Both the position numbers and the translations under genes were made by a program. From assembly GCA_963709665.1 (NCBI GenBank), contig CAVPWU010000002.1:310001-374000 (forward strand): 64,000 nucleotides of DNA. The letters run 5' to 3'. The first letter of the stretch is position 1, and each line of letters opens with the position of its first letter. Origin of the DNA: DASZIT01 sp963709665. Its GTDB lineage: Bacteria > Actinomycetota > Acidimicrobiia > Acidimicrobiales > RAAP-2. Below the pieces are notes generated by a model. The model was given only the letters and a program-made list of their open reading frames with translations, did not search any database and had not been told where the DNA came from. Positions 9,901 through 18,112 of this stretch are shown one piece after another.

Positions 9901-11319
9901 CTCGACGACCGGTCGGGCCTGGCCCAGCCCCTGGCCGACCGTCTCACGGCGGCCGGCGCCGAGGTGCGGGTGTGCCACCACCGCACGGGGACGGAGATCC
10001 CGGTGGGGGACCGTCCGCCCGACGGGATGATCCAGCTGGCCGTGGCGCCGGGTGGCGCCCAGCTACCGGAGTCGTTCGAGCTGATCCGCCTGATGGGCCT
10101 GAACCGTCCCGGCTGGCTGATCTCGGTCACCGGGTTGGGGGGCTCCCACGGTCGTGGGTCGGGTCCGGTCGCCACCGGGGGCGCCGACGGCCTGCCCGAG
10201 GGGGCCGGCCTGGCCGGTCTCTGGCGATCGCTGGCACGCGAGCTCCCCGACACGCTGGTGCGCTCCGTCGACCTCGACCTCGACGAGGGGATCGAGGCGG
10301 CGGTCGGGAACGTCATCGCCGAGTTGACCATCCCGGACGGCCCGGTGGTGGTGGGCTACCGGTCCGGCGAGCGGATCACCGTGGAGGCGCACGAAGAGGA
10401 GGCGCCCTCCGGCGGTACCGTCTCCGTCTCCCCGGGGCTCGACCGGGAGTCGGTGGTGCTGCTGACCGGGGGGGCCAGGGGCATCACCGCCCGGTTGGCG
10501 GTCTCCCTGGCCCGCTCGACCGGCTGCTCGCTGGAGCTGGTGGGTCGGTCGCCGCTCCCCGACGCCCCCGAGGACGACGACCTGCGTGACGCCGCCGACG
10601 AGCCGTCCCTCCGTCGGGCCCTGATCGGCCGGGGTATGCGGGTACCGGCGGAGATCGAGTCGGCCTGCAGCCGGGTGCTGGCCGACCGCGAGATCCGCCA
10701 GACGCTCTCCGCTCTGGAGGACGCCGGCGTCAAGGTCTCCTACCACGCCGCCGACGTCACCGACGCCGACGCCGTGGCCGAGGTGGTGCGGGATATCTAT
10801 GCCCGCCACGGCCGGCTCGACGGGGTCGTTCACGGGGCCGGGGTGATCGAGGACCGACTGCTGGCCGACAAGACCCCCGACTCCTTCCGGCGGGTCTTCG
10901 ACACCAAGGTGGCCGGAGCCACCGCCCTGCTGGGGGCGCTCCGGGACGACCAGCCCTTCGTGGTGCTGTTCACCAGCGTGTCGGGGGCGTTCGGGAACCG
11001 CGGCCAGGTGGACTACTCGGCGGCCAACGACGCGCTGTCCACCTGGGCCTGGTCGCTGGCCCGGCGACGGGGGCCCGGGGCCGGCCGGGTGGTGGCCGTC
11101 GACTGGGGCCCGTGGGCGGACACCGGCATGGTGTCGCCGGAGCTGGAGCGCGAGTACGCCAAGCGTGGCGTGGGCCTGCTCGACACCGAGGACGCCATCG
11201 GCCGCCTGCTGGCCGAACTGGCACGACCCGACGGTGAGCCCGAGATCGTGGTGGCCAGGGCGGCGGTCGAGCGGTTCGCGGCGCCCGAAGGCGACCCGGT
11301 CGGACATGGCCGTACCTGA
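3943..11319 (+). CDS. PUFA-synthase-like multidomain polyketide/fatty acid synthase (NPD-NPD-KS-AT-ACP-ACP-KR)
   Basis: Iterative type I synthase of 2458 residues. Residues 1-620 hold two nitronate-monooxygenase/PfaD-like flavin halves; the second has the EGxExGGHxG signature (FEGRECGGHVG, His442), while in the first the matching His is Arg136 (GSESGGRVG). The KS (about 671-1120) has Cys859, His994 and His1034. The AT (about 1241-1560) has PGQGSQ, GHSYGE (Ser1332) and a His near 1441. Two near-identical ACPs carry Ser1751 and Ser1865 in DLSIDSIKRLEI. The KR (about 2170-2440) has LLTGGARGI and Tyr2358. No thioesterase is seen. I chose ATG 3943 because GGAGG (3933-3937) lies 5 nt upstream; ATG 3925 and 3931 are alternatives. 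Residues about 1650-1713 are read out of frame (separate entry). The stop overlaps the next gene by 14 nt. It likely builds an acyl chain with an in-cis enoyl reductase; the product is unknown. Confidence 0.88.
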   Translation: MAHLVIAVTPFGSPSAGITVAASRAGALGVLDLGTDAAAARDALRTVAERYPGGFGIRVGARSPFTPAEVADLAAEEADGRVDTLVVESGTDGTVAGWVGRFPHLLVEVTTAAEALDAAEAGADGIIAKGSESGGRVGEETAFVLLQAVVDAVDLPVWSQGGIGLHTAAAAVVGGAAGVVLDVQLALTSESSLPAPLRSALTAMDGSETAVVGGQRVYVRPDLPSAGLTADDDPAATAARVGGTDLLAGVVPVGQDGFLARSLADRHRTVGGVVQAVRRSVLDSVASARRLDALAPGSALARDLGTRYPIAQGPMTRVSDRPEFAAAVADEGGLPFLALALLRGDEVRELLRRTADLLGDRPWGAGVLGFVPPDLREEQMAVLLEQPPPVALIAGGRPAQARPLEEAGTEVFLHVPSPGLLDRFLADGARRFVFEGRECGGHVGPRSSFSLWEAQLARLLAFDRPDELRVLFAGGVHDGRSAAMVAAMAAPLAERGAAVGVLMGTAYLLTEEAVSSGAIQPGFQSAAVEAESTVLLETAPGHATRCVDSEFVQTFSDERRRLTETGVSSQEVWAELELLNLGRLRIASKGLRRDGDTLASVDPAEQRREGMFMMGQVAALRGEVTTLDALHRDVSQGAAEVLARPNAADRAAAHDAEGDTDGRARVEGGRVAIVGMAAIFPGADGLDRYWSNIVAGTNSVTEVPAERWDVETYYDPDSFTDGAGRRTPSKWGGFIPEVGFDALAYGIPPTSLASIDPVQLLSLEVASRALTDAGYRDREFDRGSVSVIFGAEAGTDLAAAYGFRAMYPQTVGPLPGHLEETLPSLTEDSFPGVLTNVIAGRIANRLDLGGVNYTVDAACASSLAAVDMACKELAAGTSDMVLCGGADFHNGINDYLLFAGVHALSPTGQCRSFDSEADGIALGEGVACVALKRLEDAERDGDRVYAVIDAVAGSSDGRSLGLTAPRPEGQRRALERAYRRAGISPAEVGMVEAHGTGTVVGDRTEITTLNDVFLEAGAEVGSISLGSVKSQIGHTKCAAGMAGLIKTALALHRGVRPPTLNLDHPNPGYEAATSPFVFDGESRPWSEGRRVAGVSAFGFGGTNFHAVLSAHRGGDVPDHGLEEWPSELFLFTGASDGQAVDAIHRLEGLLDTATDPGALRLRDLAATVAGWAGPRRASTPQAVQVAVVAHDLDDLRTKLAAAARGEADPKAGVFLRAAGAGAGAGTGDAEVAGAAGPGDVAFLYPGQGSQRTGMLADLFVAFPPLQRLLRMGAPWAERMHPPRAFSPTEKSAQADALTDTRVAQPALGITGLAVTEILAGCGVRPDVTAGHSYGELVALAVAGALPEDELLGLSETRGRVMVGAAGDDPGTMAAVAASAATVRGVLDGADPEAVAGVVVANDNSPGQVVVSGPTASMERAVGALGAAGLAVRTLPVACAFHSSVVASAEDAFADVLAPMDVRPPDLPVYANVTAGPYPSEPSEIRALLARQLASPVRFREQIEAMYDAGVRVFVEAGSGRVLTQLVGRILGDRPHHAVACDSRGDHGVTRLLLTLGELAALGVPVDPTRLFEGRATPVDPSALAKRAGWRIDGQLVRGADGAVVPGGLLPATETAPPPGAAVAGGIPSGADERDLAVLTYLQSMRELVEAPARGLRRLPGRHLGALGPPRPGRGGDVVAARPGGGCRGSGDGGRVRRRSGGRSGCRRDPGTSLDADRVMEMLLALVGERTGYPLDMLGPDLDLEADLSIDSIKRLEIIGELADRAGLGAGVGATGSLDESIVEELVTQKTLRSIVEWIGAHLLTSDPTPSTAPVGAQPAAAAPAGMPHGDDLMQLLLTLVGERTGYPMDMLGPDLDLEADLSIDSIKRLEILGELADRAGVGSAAGGALDESIVEELVAQKSLRAIVAWVDAHLGGEGDGPSGAGSAGAGPPASTTPPPTTPSEGDLEPAAAGDVPERSVRAVFRAVACPGRTDPALSLYGADLVVLDDRSGLAQPLADRLTAAGAEVRVCHHRTGTEIPVGDRPPDGMIQLAVAPGGAQLPESFELIRLMGLNRPGWLISVTGLGGSHGRGSGPVATGGADGLPEGAGLAGLWRSLARELPDTLVRSVDLDLDEGIEAAVGNVIAELTIPDGPVVVGYRSGERITVEAHEEEAPSGGTVSVSPGLDRESVVLLTGGARGITARLAVSLARSTGCSLELVGRSPLPDAPEDDDLRDAADEPSLRRALIGRGMRVPAEIESACSRVLADREIRQTLSALEDAGVKVSYHAADVTDADAVAEVVRDIYARHGRLDGVVHGAGVIEDRLLADKTPDSFRRVFDTKVAGATALLGALRDDQPFVVLFTSVSGAFGNRGQVDYSAANDALSTWAWSLARRRGPGAGRVVAVDWGPWADTGMVSPELEREYAKRGVGLLDTEDAIGRLLAELARPDGEPEIVVARAAVERFAAPEGDPVGHGRT
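8890..9085 (+). other. Out-of-frame segment between two compensating frameshifts in the megasynthase
   Basis: In the long open frame this AT-ACP linker reads as an Arg/Gly/Pro-rich string (GLRRLPGRHLGALGPPRPGR and on), typical of a wrong frame in GC-rich DNA. The +1 frame reads HQREVFVAYLGGTSERSALP followed by an Ala/Pro/Gly linker. That continues the preceding ELVE sensibly and resembles ordinary megasynthase linkers. Removing one G at 8889/8890 and adding one base at about 9072-9085 would restore a continuous protein of the same overall length. The cause may be two sequencing or assembly errors or two real indels that leave the domains intact. Confidence 0.7.
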
Positions 11320-14300
11320 TCACGACGACCTGGCGGTCGCCATCGTCGGGATGGGGGCGCTCTTCCCGGGCGCGCCCGACCTCGACACCTTCTGGGCCAA
11401 CGTGGCCGGCGGGGTGGATGCCATCAGCGACGCCCCGGCCGACCGCCTCGACCCGGTGTTCTTCGACCCGTCGAGCGACGACCCCGACCGGTTCTACTGC
11501 CGGCGGGGCGGGTTCCTGGGTGACCTGGCCTCCTTCGACCCCGCGCCGTTCGGCATCATGCCGCTGGCGGTGGAGGGCATCGAACCCGACCAGCTGATCG
11601 CCCTCCGGGTGGCGGCCGCCGCCCTCGAGGACGCCGGTGGGGAGTCGGCCCTGGTCGCCCGGGAGCGGACCGGGGTGATCATCGGCCGGGGCGGGTACCT
11701 GACCCCCGGGCTGTCGCGGCTCGACCAGCGGGTGCGGACCGCCCAGCAGCTGGTGCAGAGCGTGCGCGACCTGGTCCCGGGCATCGCCGACGACCGCCTG
11801 GCCGAGGTGAAGGCGGCGTTCGTGGCCCAGCTGGGACCCGACCGGCCGGAGTCGGCCATCGACCTGGTCCCCAACCTCACCGCCTCCCGCATCGCCAACC
11901 GGCTCGACCTCCACGGCCCGGCCTTCACCGTCGACGGTGCCTGCGCCAGCTCGCTCCTGGCGGTGGACGCCGGGGTGCGGGAGCTCCGGAGCGGCCGGTG
12001 CGACCTGGTGGTGGCGGGAGGTGTCCACCTGGTCCACGACGTGACCCTCTGGAGCGTCTTCACCCAGCTGGGGGCGTTGAGCCCGGCGGGACAGATCCGA
12101 CCCTTCGACCGACGGGCGGACGGCCTGCTCATCGGGGAGGGTGCCGGCATGGTGGTCCTCAAGCGCCTCGAGGACGCCGACCGGGACGGGGACCGGGTGT
12201 ACGCCATCGTCTCCGGCATCGGGATCTCCTCGGACGGTCGTGAGGTCAGCCTGATGAAGCCCAGCACCGAGGGCCAGCTCCGATCCGTCGAGCGGGCGTG
12301 GACGGAGTCGGGGCTCGATCCCGACAGCTGCGGCCTGATCGAGGCGCACGGCACCGCCACCGCCGCCGGCGACGCCGCCGAGCTCGCCACCCTCGCCCGC
12401 TTCTTCGGCACCACGCCGGCGATGCCGTCGGTCGCCGGCTACCCGGACGGCGGCGCCGCCGTGGTCGGTTCGGTGAAGTCGATGATCGGCCACGCCATGC
12501 CGGCCGCCGGAGCCGCCGGACTCATCAAGGCCGCCCTCTCCGTCCACTACGGAGTGGCGCCCCCCACCCTCCACTGCGGGGAGCCGGCCGAGGGGGTCCA
12601 CGCCACCCGGTTCCGGACCACCGGGGACGGACGGGACTGGGACGTGGCGCCGGACTTCCGGGTGGCGGCGGTGGACGCCTTCGGGTTCGGCGGCATCAAC
12701 ACCCACGCCGTGCTCCGGGCCCACCCGGACGCCGTGCGGCGCCAGGGGTCCTCGGGCTGGGCCCCGGTCCCCCGGCCGGTCGCCGATCCCCACCCCGGAG
12801 GCCGGGTGCTGCTGGTGGCCGGACGCGACGCCGCCGGGGTGGTCGCCCGCCTGGAGGCACTCGACGTCGAGCTCGACGACCACCGCCTCGAGGTGCCCAC
12901 CACCGCCGACGGTCCGCTCCGCCTGGCCATCGTGGACCCCACCCCGGCCCGGCTCGACCTGGCCCGGCGGGTGGTGACCGGGGGCAAGCCCTGGCACGGT
13001 CGGAACGACGTCTGGTTCGCTCCGGAGGGACTGATCACCAGCGGCGGGGGCGTGGCCTTCCTGTTCCCCGGGGTGGAGCCCAACCAGGACCCCGATGTGT
13101 CCGACGTGGCCGCCCACTTCGGCTGGGAGCTGCCCGAGCGGATGGGCGAGTCCGATCTCGAGCGCCAGTCGCGGGACATCCTGTGGGCCGGCAGGATCCT
13201 CCACGCCGCCATGGACCGCCTGGGCGTCCGACCCGACGTCATGGCCGGCCACAGCCTGGGCGAGTGGAGTGGACTCATCGCCGCCGGACGGGTGCCCGAT
13301 GCCATCGTCGACGAGCTGACCAACAGCCTGCTGCCCCACCGACTCGAGGTGCCGGACGTCACGTACCTGATGGTGGGGGCCGGGGTGGCCACCGCCCAGG
13401 CGGCGGTGGAGGACCTGCCCGGGGTCCACGTGTCCCACGACAACTGCGTCCACCAGTCGGTGCTCTGCGGCGATCCCAACGGCCTGGCCGTCGCCGCCGA
13501 GCGGCTGCGGGCCGACGGCGTGCTCTGTCAGGACCTGCCCATCCGGTCGGGGTTCCACTCGCCCGCCTTCGTCGACTACCTCGAGCCGTTCCGCCAGACG
13601 TGTGACCGCATCGGGTTCACCCCGGGCGATGTGCCGCTGTGGTCGGCCACCTCGGTGGCGCCCTACCCGGAGGACGCCGAGGGGGTCCGGGCCCTGTCGC
13701 TGCGCCACCTGGTGGAACCGGTGCGCTTCCGGGAGCTGGCCGAGGCACTCTACGAGCAGGCGGGGGCCCGGTTCTTCGTGCAGATGGGCTTCGGCAGCGT
13801 CAAGGCGTTCGTCGACGACACCCTCCACGACCGGACGGTGGCCACGGTGACCGCCGGCTCGCCGAAGCGCGGCGCCCTGGCCCAGCTGCTGCGGGCGGCC
13901 GTCGGCCTGTGGGCCGAGGGGGTGGAGGTCGACTTCTCGGTGCTGGCCCCTGCCGACAGCACGCGTGCCGATGCCCGCCAACCCCTCCGACTGGGCACGC
14001 CGATGGTCCACCTCTCCGACGGTCCCGAGCTCGCCGTGTCGTCCCCCCCGCCTCCGGCGGGGATGTTCGCCGGCCTGGATCCCGACCTCCTGCTGGGCCG
14101 GGAGGACAGCCCGGTGGTGGTGGCGTACCAGCAGGTGATGGCCGAGACGGTGGAGGCCGGGCGCCAGGTGATGGAGGCGTGGGCGAAGGCAGGCACGTCG
14201 CCGTCCCCGTCCCGGCTGGCGGCGCCGGGGCCGCGGGTCGGTGTGGGTCCGGGCACCGGGGGCCCCGGCGGGGGTGTCCCGGCGGTGGCCGCGACCGGTC

Positions 14301-15958
14301 CGGCGGAGCCCGGCGGCACCGCGGGGCGGGATCCCTCGGGGGCTCCGGTGACCACCATCACCCGGCGGGTGTTCTCGGTGGCGGACGACCCGTACCTCCT
14401 CGACCACTGCTTCTACCGTCAACCCGACGGGTGGACCTCGCATGCCGACCGGTTCCCGGTGGTGCCCATGACCATGCTGCTCGAGGTGATGGCGGACGCC
14501 GCCCGGGCGCTCGCCCCCGACCGGTCGCTGATCGGCTTCGACGACGTGCGGGCCCTCCGTTGGCTGGCGGTGGCACCGCCGGTGGAGGTCACCATCCGCG
14601 CCACCCCGCTCCCGCGGGAGGGGACCGGGGCGGGGCCGCTCCGTATCCAGGTGGGGATCGACGGCTACGCCGGTGCCACCGTCCTCCTCGACCACGGCTA
14701 TCCCCAGCCGCCCCCCCCGGACCCCACGCCCCTGACCGGTGAGGCCCCGCCCGGCCTGACCGCCGACAAGATCTACGAGGACCGGTGGCTCTTCCACGGC
14801 CCCGCCTACCAGGGGGTGGTGGCGCTCGACACCTTCGCGGAGGACGGTGCCCGTGGCGTCCTGGCCGATCTCCCGGCCCCCGGGGCCCTGCTCGACTGCG
14901 CCGGTCAGCTGATGGGGTTGTGGGCCATGCGGCGGACCGAGGTGGACCGCCTCGCCCTCCCCACCTCCATCGGACGGATCCGGTTCTTCGGGCCCCGTCC
15001 CGGTCCGGACGTCCCGGTCCCCTGCACGGTCCGGATCACCGAGCACAGCGAGCGGGTGGTCCGCGCCGACCTGGAGCTGACCGTCGACGACCGTCTGTGG
15101 GCGCGGATCGACCGGTGGGAGGACCGCCGGTTCGAGAGCGACCAGGTGGTGTGGCCGGTGCTGGTCTACCCGGAGACCAACGTCCTGTCCGAGGAGTGGG
15201 TGGTGCCCGGGACCGGGGTGCGGGTGCAGCTGGTGCGCGAACGGTGGGTCAGCTCGGCCAGCCGGGACCTGATGATGCGCCGGTACCTCGGCGAGACCGA
15301 GCGCGAGGTGTACGACAGCCACCATCCCCGGGGCCAGCGGACGCACCTCCTCGGCCGGATGGCCGCCAAGGACGCCGTGCGTCGCTGGCACTGGAGCCGG
15401 TCCGGCGGACCCCTGTTTCCGGTGGAGGTGGAGGTGGCCAACGACCTGGTGGGACGGCCGATGGTGCTCGGGCCCATCGACGGGCTCGAGGTCTCCATCG
15501 CCCACACGGAGTGGGTGGCGGTGGCCGCCGTCTCCGAGGGCCCGCCGGTCGGTGTGGACATCGAGCGGGTCGAGCCGAAGGAGCGCTCGTTCGTGGACCT
15601 CGCCCTCACCGCCGGGGAGCAGCGCCTCCTGCCCCGGGGACCGTCCGCCGACGAGTGGGTGATCCGGGCCTGGACGGCCAAGGAGGCGGTGGCCAAGGCG
15701 CGGGGGACCGGGCTCGAGGGCCGTCCGACGGCGTTCGAGCTGGTCGCCCTGGACGGGGATACGGTGGAGGTGCAGGACCCCGACGGAGGGAAGTGGCAGG
15801 TGGCGACCTGTCGGGTCGGCGACCACGCGGTGGCGGTCACGGTAGGGGTCCCGGTCGCCCCGGTACCGGGTCCCGCCGGCGGCTCCGTCGTGGCTCCCGG
15901 GAACCGGCCGGGGCAGGCAGCAACGGACGACCAGGAAGAGGTGCACGATGAGCGGTGA
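11306..15958 (+). CDS. Multidomain synthase: KS-AT-like-double-hotdog DH-phosphopantetheinyl transferase
   Basis: Second megasynthase subunit, 1550 residues. The KS keeps Cys213 (DGACASS), EAHGTAT and MIGHAMPAAG, so it looks catalytic and is not a chain-length factor. The AT-like domain has GHSLGE (Ser650) and GFHSP, but the usual GQGxQ is replaced by FPGVEPN, so its activity is doubtful. The dehydratase is a double hotdog of the PUFA/enediyne type with His1034 (LLDHCF) and Asp1197 in LLDCAGQ (DxxxQ). The C-terminal Sfp-type PPTase (about 1330-1520) has VGVDIERV and WTAKEAVAKA and would arm the ACPs of this system. ATG 11306 gives a 14-nt overlap with the upstream gene. Taken with the upstream subunit, the domain set (KS, AT, ACP, KR, DH, PPTase) is that of enediyne and PUFA synthases, split over two chains. 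Confidence 0.9.
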   Translation: MAVPDHDDLAVAIVGMGALFPGAPDLDTFWANVAGGVDAISDAPADRLDPVFFDPSSDDPDRFYCRRGGFLGDLASFDPAPFGIMPLAVEGIEPDQLIALRVAAAALEDAGGESALVARERTGVIIGRGGYLTPGLSRLDQRVRTAQQLVQSVRDLVPGIADDRLAEVKAAFVAQLGPDRPESAIDLVPNLTASRIANRLDLHGPAFTVDGACASSLLAVDAGVRELRSGRCDLVVAGGVHLVHDVTLWSVFTQLGALSPAGQIRPFDRRADGLLIGEGAGMVVLKRLEDADRDGDRVYAIVSGIGISSDGREVSLMKPSTEGQLRSVERAWTESGLDPDSCGLIEAHGTATAAGDAAELATLARFFGTTPAMPSVAGYPDGGAAVVGSVKSMIGHAMPAAGAAGLIKAALSVHYGVAPPTLHCGEPAEGVHATRFRTTGDGRDWDVAPDFRVAAVDAFGFGGINTHAVLRAHPDAVRRQGSSGWAPVPRPVADPHPGGRVLLVAGRDAAGVVARLEALDVELDDHRLEVPTTADGPLRLAIVDPTPARLDLARRVVTGGKPWHGRNDVWFAPEGLITSGGGVAFLFPGVEPNQDPDVSDVAAHFGWELPERMGESDLERQSRDILWAGRILHAAMDRLGVRPDVMAGHSLGEWSGLIAAGRVPDAIVDELTNSLLPHRLEVPDVTYLMVGAGVATAQAAVEDLPGVHVSHDNCVHQSVLCGDPNGLAVAAERLRADGVLCQDLPIRSGFHSPAFVDYLEPFRQTCDRIGFTPGDVPLWSATSVAPYPEDAEGVRALSLRHLVEPVRFRELAEALYEQAGARFFVQMGFGSVKAFVDDTLHDRTVATVTAGSPKRGALAQLLRAAVGLWAEGVEVDFSVLAPADSTRADARQPLRLGTPMVHLSDGPELAVSSPPPPAGMFAGLDPDLLLGREDSPVVVAYQQVMAETVEAGRQVMEAWAKAGTSPSPSRLAAPGPRVGVGPGTGGPGGGVPAVAATGPAEPGGTAGRDPSGAPVTTITRRVFSVADDPYLLDHCFYRQPDGWTSHADRFPVVPMTMLLEVMADAARALAPDRSLIGFDDVRALRWLAVAPPVEVTIRATPLPREGTGAGPLRIQVGIDGYAGATVLLDHGYPQPPPPDPTPLTGEAPPGLTADKIYEDRWLFHGPAYQGVVALDTFAEDGARGVLADLPAPGALLDCAGQLMGLWAMRRTEVDRLALPTSIGRIRFFGPRPGPDVPVPCTVRITEHSERVVRADLELTVDDRLWARIDRWEDRRFESDQVVWPVLVYPETNVLSEEWVVPGTGVRVQLVRERWVSSASRDLMMRRYLGETEREVYDSHHPRGQRTHLLGRMAAKDAVRRWHWSRSGGPLFPVEVEVANDLVGRPMVLGPIDGLEVSIAHTEWVAVAAVSEGPPVGVDIERVEPKERSFVDLALTAGEQRLLPRGPSADEWVIRAWTAKEAVAKARGTGLEGRPTAFELVALDGDTVEVQDPDGGKWQVATCRVGDHAVAVTVGVPVAPVPGPAGGSVVAPGNRPGQAATDDQEEVHDER

Positions 15959-16271
15959 CACGATGCAAGGGACAGCCACCGGCACCCCGGTGGCGCCGAC
16001 CCGGTCGGAGATTCTGGCCACCGTGACCGAGCTGATCGGCGAGATCATCGGCGAGGAGTACATCGAGGACCTCCAGGTCACCACCGAGTCGGTGATCACC
16101 TCCGACCTCGAGCTCGAGTCGATCGAGTTCGTGGCCCTGGCCGAGAAGCTCCGCGAGCGCTACGGCGAGGCCGTGGAGTTCGTCGACTGGATCGCCGGGA
16201 TGGAGCTCGAGGAGATCATCGGGCTGACGGTGGGCCAGGTCATCGACTTCGTCGAGACATGCCTGACGTGA
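15948..16271 (+). CDS. Stand-alone acyl carrier protein of the megasynthase operon
   Basis: A 107-residue carrier protein with the phosphopantetheine site in SDLELESIEFVALAEKL (Ser58) and an acidic helical fold. It starts with ATG overlapping the upstream stop by 11 nt, and its own stop overlaps the next start by 13 nt, so it is tightly coupled to the synthase genes. Housekeeping AcpP is encoded separately at 49340-49636, so this one is presumably dedicated to this pathway, for example for starter loading or for passing the finished chain to the hydrolases or glycosyltransferase. That role is inferred from position. Confidence 0.88.
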   Translation: MSGDTMQGTATGTPVAPTRSEILATVTELIGEIIGEEYIEDLQVTTESVITSDLELESIEFVALAEKLRERYGEAVEFVDWIAGMELEEIIGLTVGQVIDFVETCLT

Positions 16272-17065
16272 CCGTCAACGGGTTGCGGTTCCACACCCAG
16301 ACCCTGGGCGAGGCCGGCGACCCGCCGGTGGTCATGGTCCACGGGATGGTCACCGGCAACGTCGCCTCGTGGTACTTCGGCCTGGCGCCGGTGGTGGCCC
16401 GCCGCCACCGCGTCTTCCTCTACGACCAGCGGGGCCACGGCCGCACCCAGCGGCCCTCCTCGGGCTACACCCTCACCCAGCTGGCCGACGATCTCGACGG
16501 CCTCAGCGCCCCGCTCGGACCGGCGGCGGTGATCGGGCACAGCTACGGCGGGGTGGTGGCCCTCCGGCACGCCCTCGAGCGCCCGGGACGGGTCACGTCG
16601 CTGGTGCTGGTGGACTCGTTCGTGCCGACCGGCGACACCGCCGAAGGGGTGACATCGGAGACGGGGGCGGCCACGGTGGCGGGATCGGGGCCGGACGACG
16701 GGCCGGTCTCGCCGGGGTGGGGCCAGGATGCCGCCGGCGACGCTCCGAGCCGCCGCCGGCGACGTCCCACCACCGAGCCGGCGCTCCGGGACACCTCACT
16801 CTTCAGCGACCTCCGGGCGGACCCGGGTCTGGACGCCGCCGGCCTGGCCGCCCTGCGGGTCCCGGTGCTCTGCGCCGTGGGGGCCGAGTCGCCGTTCCGC
16901 GGGGAGGTCGAGCAGCTGGTCGACCTCCTCCCCAGGGACCTCCGGCAGGTCCACGTCCTCGCCGGCGGTCACGCCCTCCACCTCGACGCCCCCGACGAGT
17001 TGGCCGAGCTGGTCGACGACTTCCTGGACGGCTCCCGACTCCCCCCGGCCCCCGCCCGTGGCTGA
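16259..17065 (+). CDS. Alpha/beta hydrolase (first of two in the operon)
   Basis: A 268-residue alpha/beta-hydrolase. It has the oxyanion segment VVMVHGM, the nucleophile elbow GHSYGG (Ser95) and a late His in GGHALHLDAP. The usual acid position (G-x-x-D) reads GAES, so Glu may serve as the acid. A low-complexity Gly/Arg/Pro insert of about 50 residues replaces most of the cap region. No signal peptide is seen, so it is cytoplasmic. As neither synthase carries a thioesterase, this enzyme or its neighbour may release the chain from an ACP. A haloperoxidase- or lipase-like role is equally possible. Confidence 0.85.
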   Translation: MPDVTVNGLRFHTQTLGEAGDPPVVMVHGMVTGNVASWYFGLAPVVARRHRVFLYDQRGHGRTQRPSSGYTLTQLADDLDGLSAPLGPAAVIGHSYGGVVALRHALERPGRVTSLVLVDSFVPTGDTAEGVTSETGAATVAGSGPDDGPVSPGWGQDAAGDAPSRRRRRPTTEPALRDTSLFSDLRADPGLDAAGLAALRVPVLCAVGAESPFRGEVEQLVDLLPRDLRQVHVLAGGHALHLDAPDELAELVDDFLDGSRLPPAPARG

Positions 17066-18110
17066 CATCGTGGTCAACGGCGGCCGCTTCAACGTCCACC
17101 ACCTCAGCGAGGGCGACCCGACGGTGGTCTTCCTCCACGGTCTGGTGGTCGACAACTCCTCGAGTTGGTACTACACGGTGGCCAATCCGGTCGCCCAGCA
17201 CGCCGAGGTGGTGCTCTACGACCTGCGGGGCCACGGGCTGTCCGACAAGCCCGCCACCGGCTACACGGTGGCCGAGCAGGTGGAGGACCTGTTCGGCATC
17301 CTCGACTCCCTGGGGATCGACCACCCGGTCCACCTGGTGGGGAACAGCTTCGGCGGGGTCCTGGCGGTGGCGGCCGCCGTCTACCATCCCGAACGGGTGG
17401 CCGGCCTGGTGCTGGTCGAGGCCCACGTGGCCGTGGACGGCTGGCGCGAGCAGATGGTGGGGACCCTGGAGTTCGCCGGCATGTTCCTCGACCACGGCGA
17501 TGTGGACGGCTGGCTCGACGACGTGGAGGGCCGTCGGGGCAAGCGGTTGGCCCGCAACGCCGACCAGCTCCTCCATCAGACCTCCCTGATCGACGACCTG
17601 GCCGCCTCGCCCGCCTTCACCCAGGAGGAGCTGCACACCATCGCCTGCCCGGTGCTGGTCATCTGCGGAGAGCACTCCGATGTGCGGGACTGGGCCGAGC
17701 GCCTGGTCACGGTGTTGCCCGCCTGCGAGCTCCATCTCTACGAGGGCTGCACCCACCTGGTGGTCCTGGAGGCGCCGGCCGACCTCCGGGTCGACCTCCT
17801 GGCGTGGTTCGCCCGGGTGCGGTCGGGTGACCTGCCCGAGCCCCGGGCCCTCACGGCGGAGGGAGTGGTCGAGGGGGAGGGTGGCGGGACCGACCGGATC
17901 ATCCATCACCAGCCGGGACGCCTGCTCGACCTGGCGGCCCGCCCGCCCTGGTACCCGGCGGACTCACCGTGGCCGCCGGTGGGTGGTGAGCTGCCGTCCG
18001 ACTGGCAGCAGCTGCTGGACGACTTCGCCCGCTCGCGGGGTCTCGACCAGGCGCCGGTGATCCCCGACCATCGGGACCTGGCACCCACCGAACCGAACAG
18101 CCCCGCCTGA
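17058..18110 (+). CDS. Alpha/beta hydrolase (second of two in the operon)
   Basis: A 350-residue alpha/beta-hydrolase starting with GTG; GTGGCTGA overlaps the upstream stop by 8 nt. It has VVFLHGLVVD, the elbow GNSFGG (Ser97), an acid region ICGEHSD and the late His in GCTHLVVLEAP. Its N-terminus (ADIVVNGGRFNVHHL) parallels that of the preceding hydrolase (PDVTVNGLRFHTQTL), so the two probably arose by duplication. About 85 extra C-terminal residues rich in Pro and Trp lie beyond the fold and are unexplained. Likely acts as a thioesterase or esterase on the megasynthase product; the substrate is unknown. Confidence 0.85.
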   Translation: MADIVVNGGRFNVHHLSEGDPTVVFLHGLVVDNSSSWYYTVANPVAQHAEVVLYDLRGHGLSDKPATGYTVAEQVEDLFGILDSLGIDHPVHLVGNSFGGVLAVAAAVYHPERVAGLVLVEAHVAVDGWREQMVGTLEFAGMFLDHGDVDGWLDDVEGRRGKRLARNADQLLHQTSLIDDLAASPAFTQEELHTIACPVLVICGEHSDVRDWAERLVTVLPACELHLYEGCTHLVVLEAPADLRVDLLAWFARVRSGDLPEPRALTAEGVVEGEGGGTDRIIHHQPGRLLDLAARPPWYPADSPWPPVGGELPSDWQQLLDDFARSRGLDQAPVIPDHRDLAPTEPNSPA

Positions 18111-18112
18111 GC

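Noticed and set aside
11306..12720. KS of the second synthase as a chain-length factor
   Set aside because: The active-site Cys and both His motifs are present, so it is treated as a catalytic KS.
3979..16099. Very long open frames on the minus strand opposite the megasynthase genes (more than 1500 codons each)
   Set aside because: They are His/Gly/Val/Arg-rich antisense shadows of GC-rich coding DNA, without any recognisable motif, while the plus strand has complete catalytic domains.
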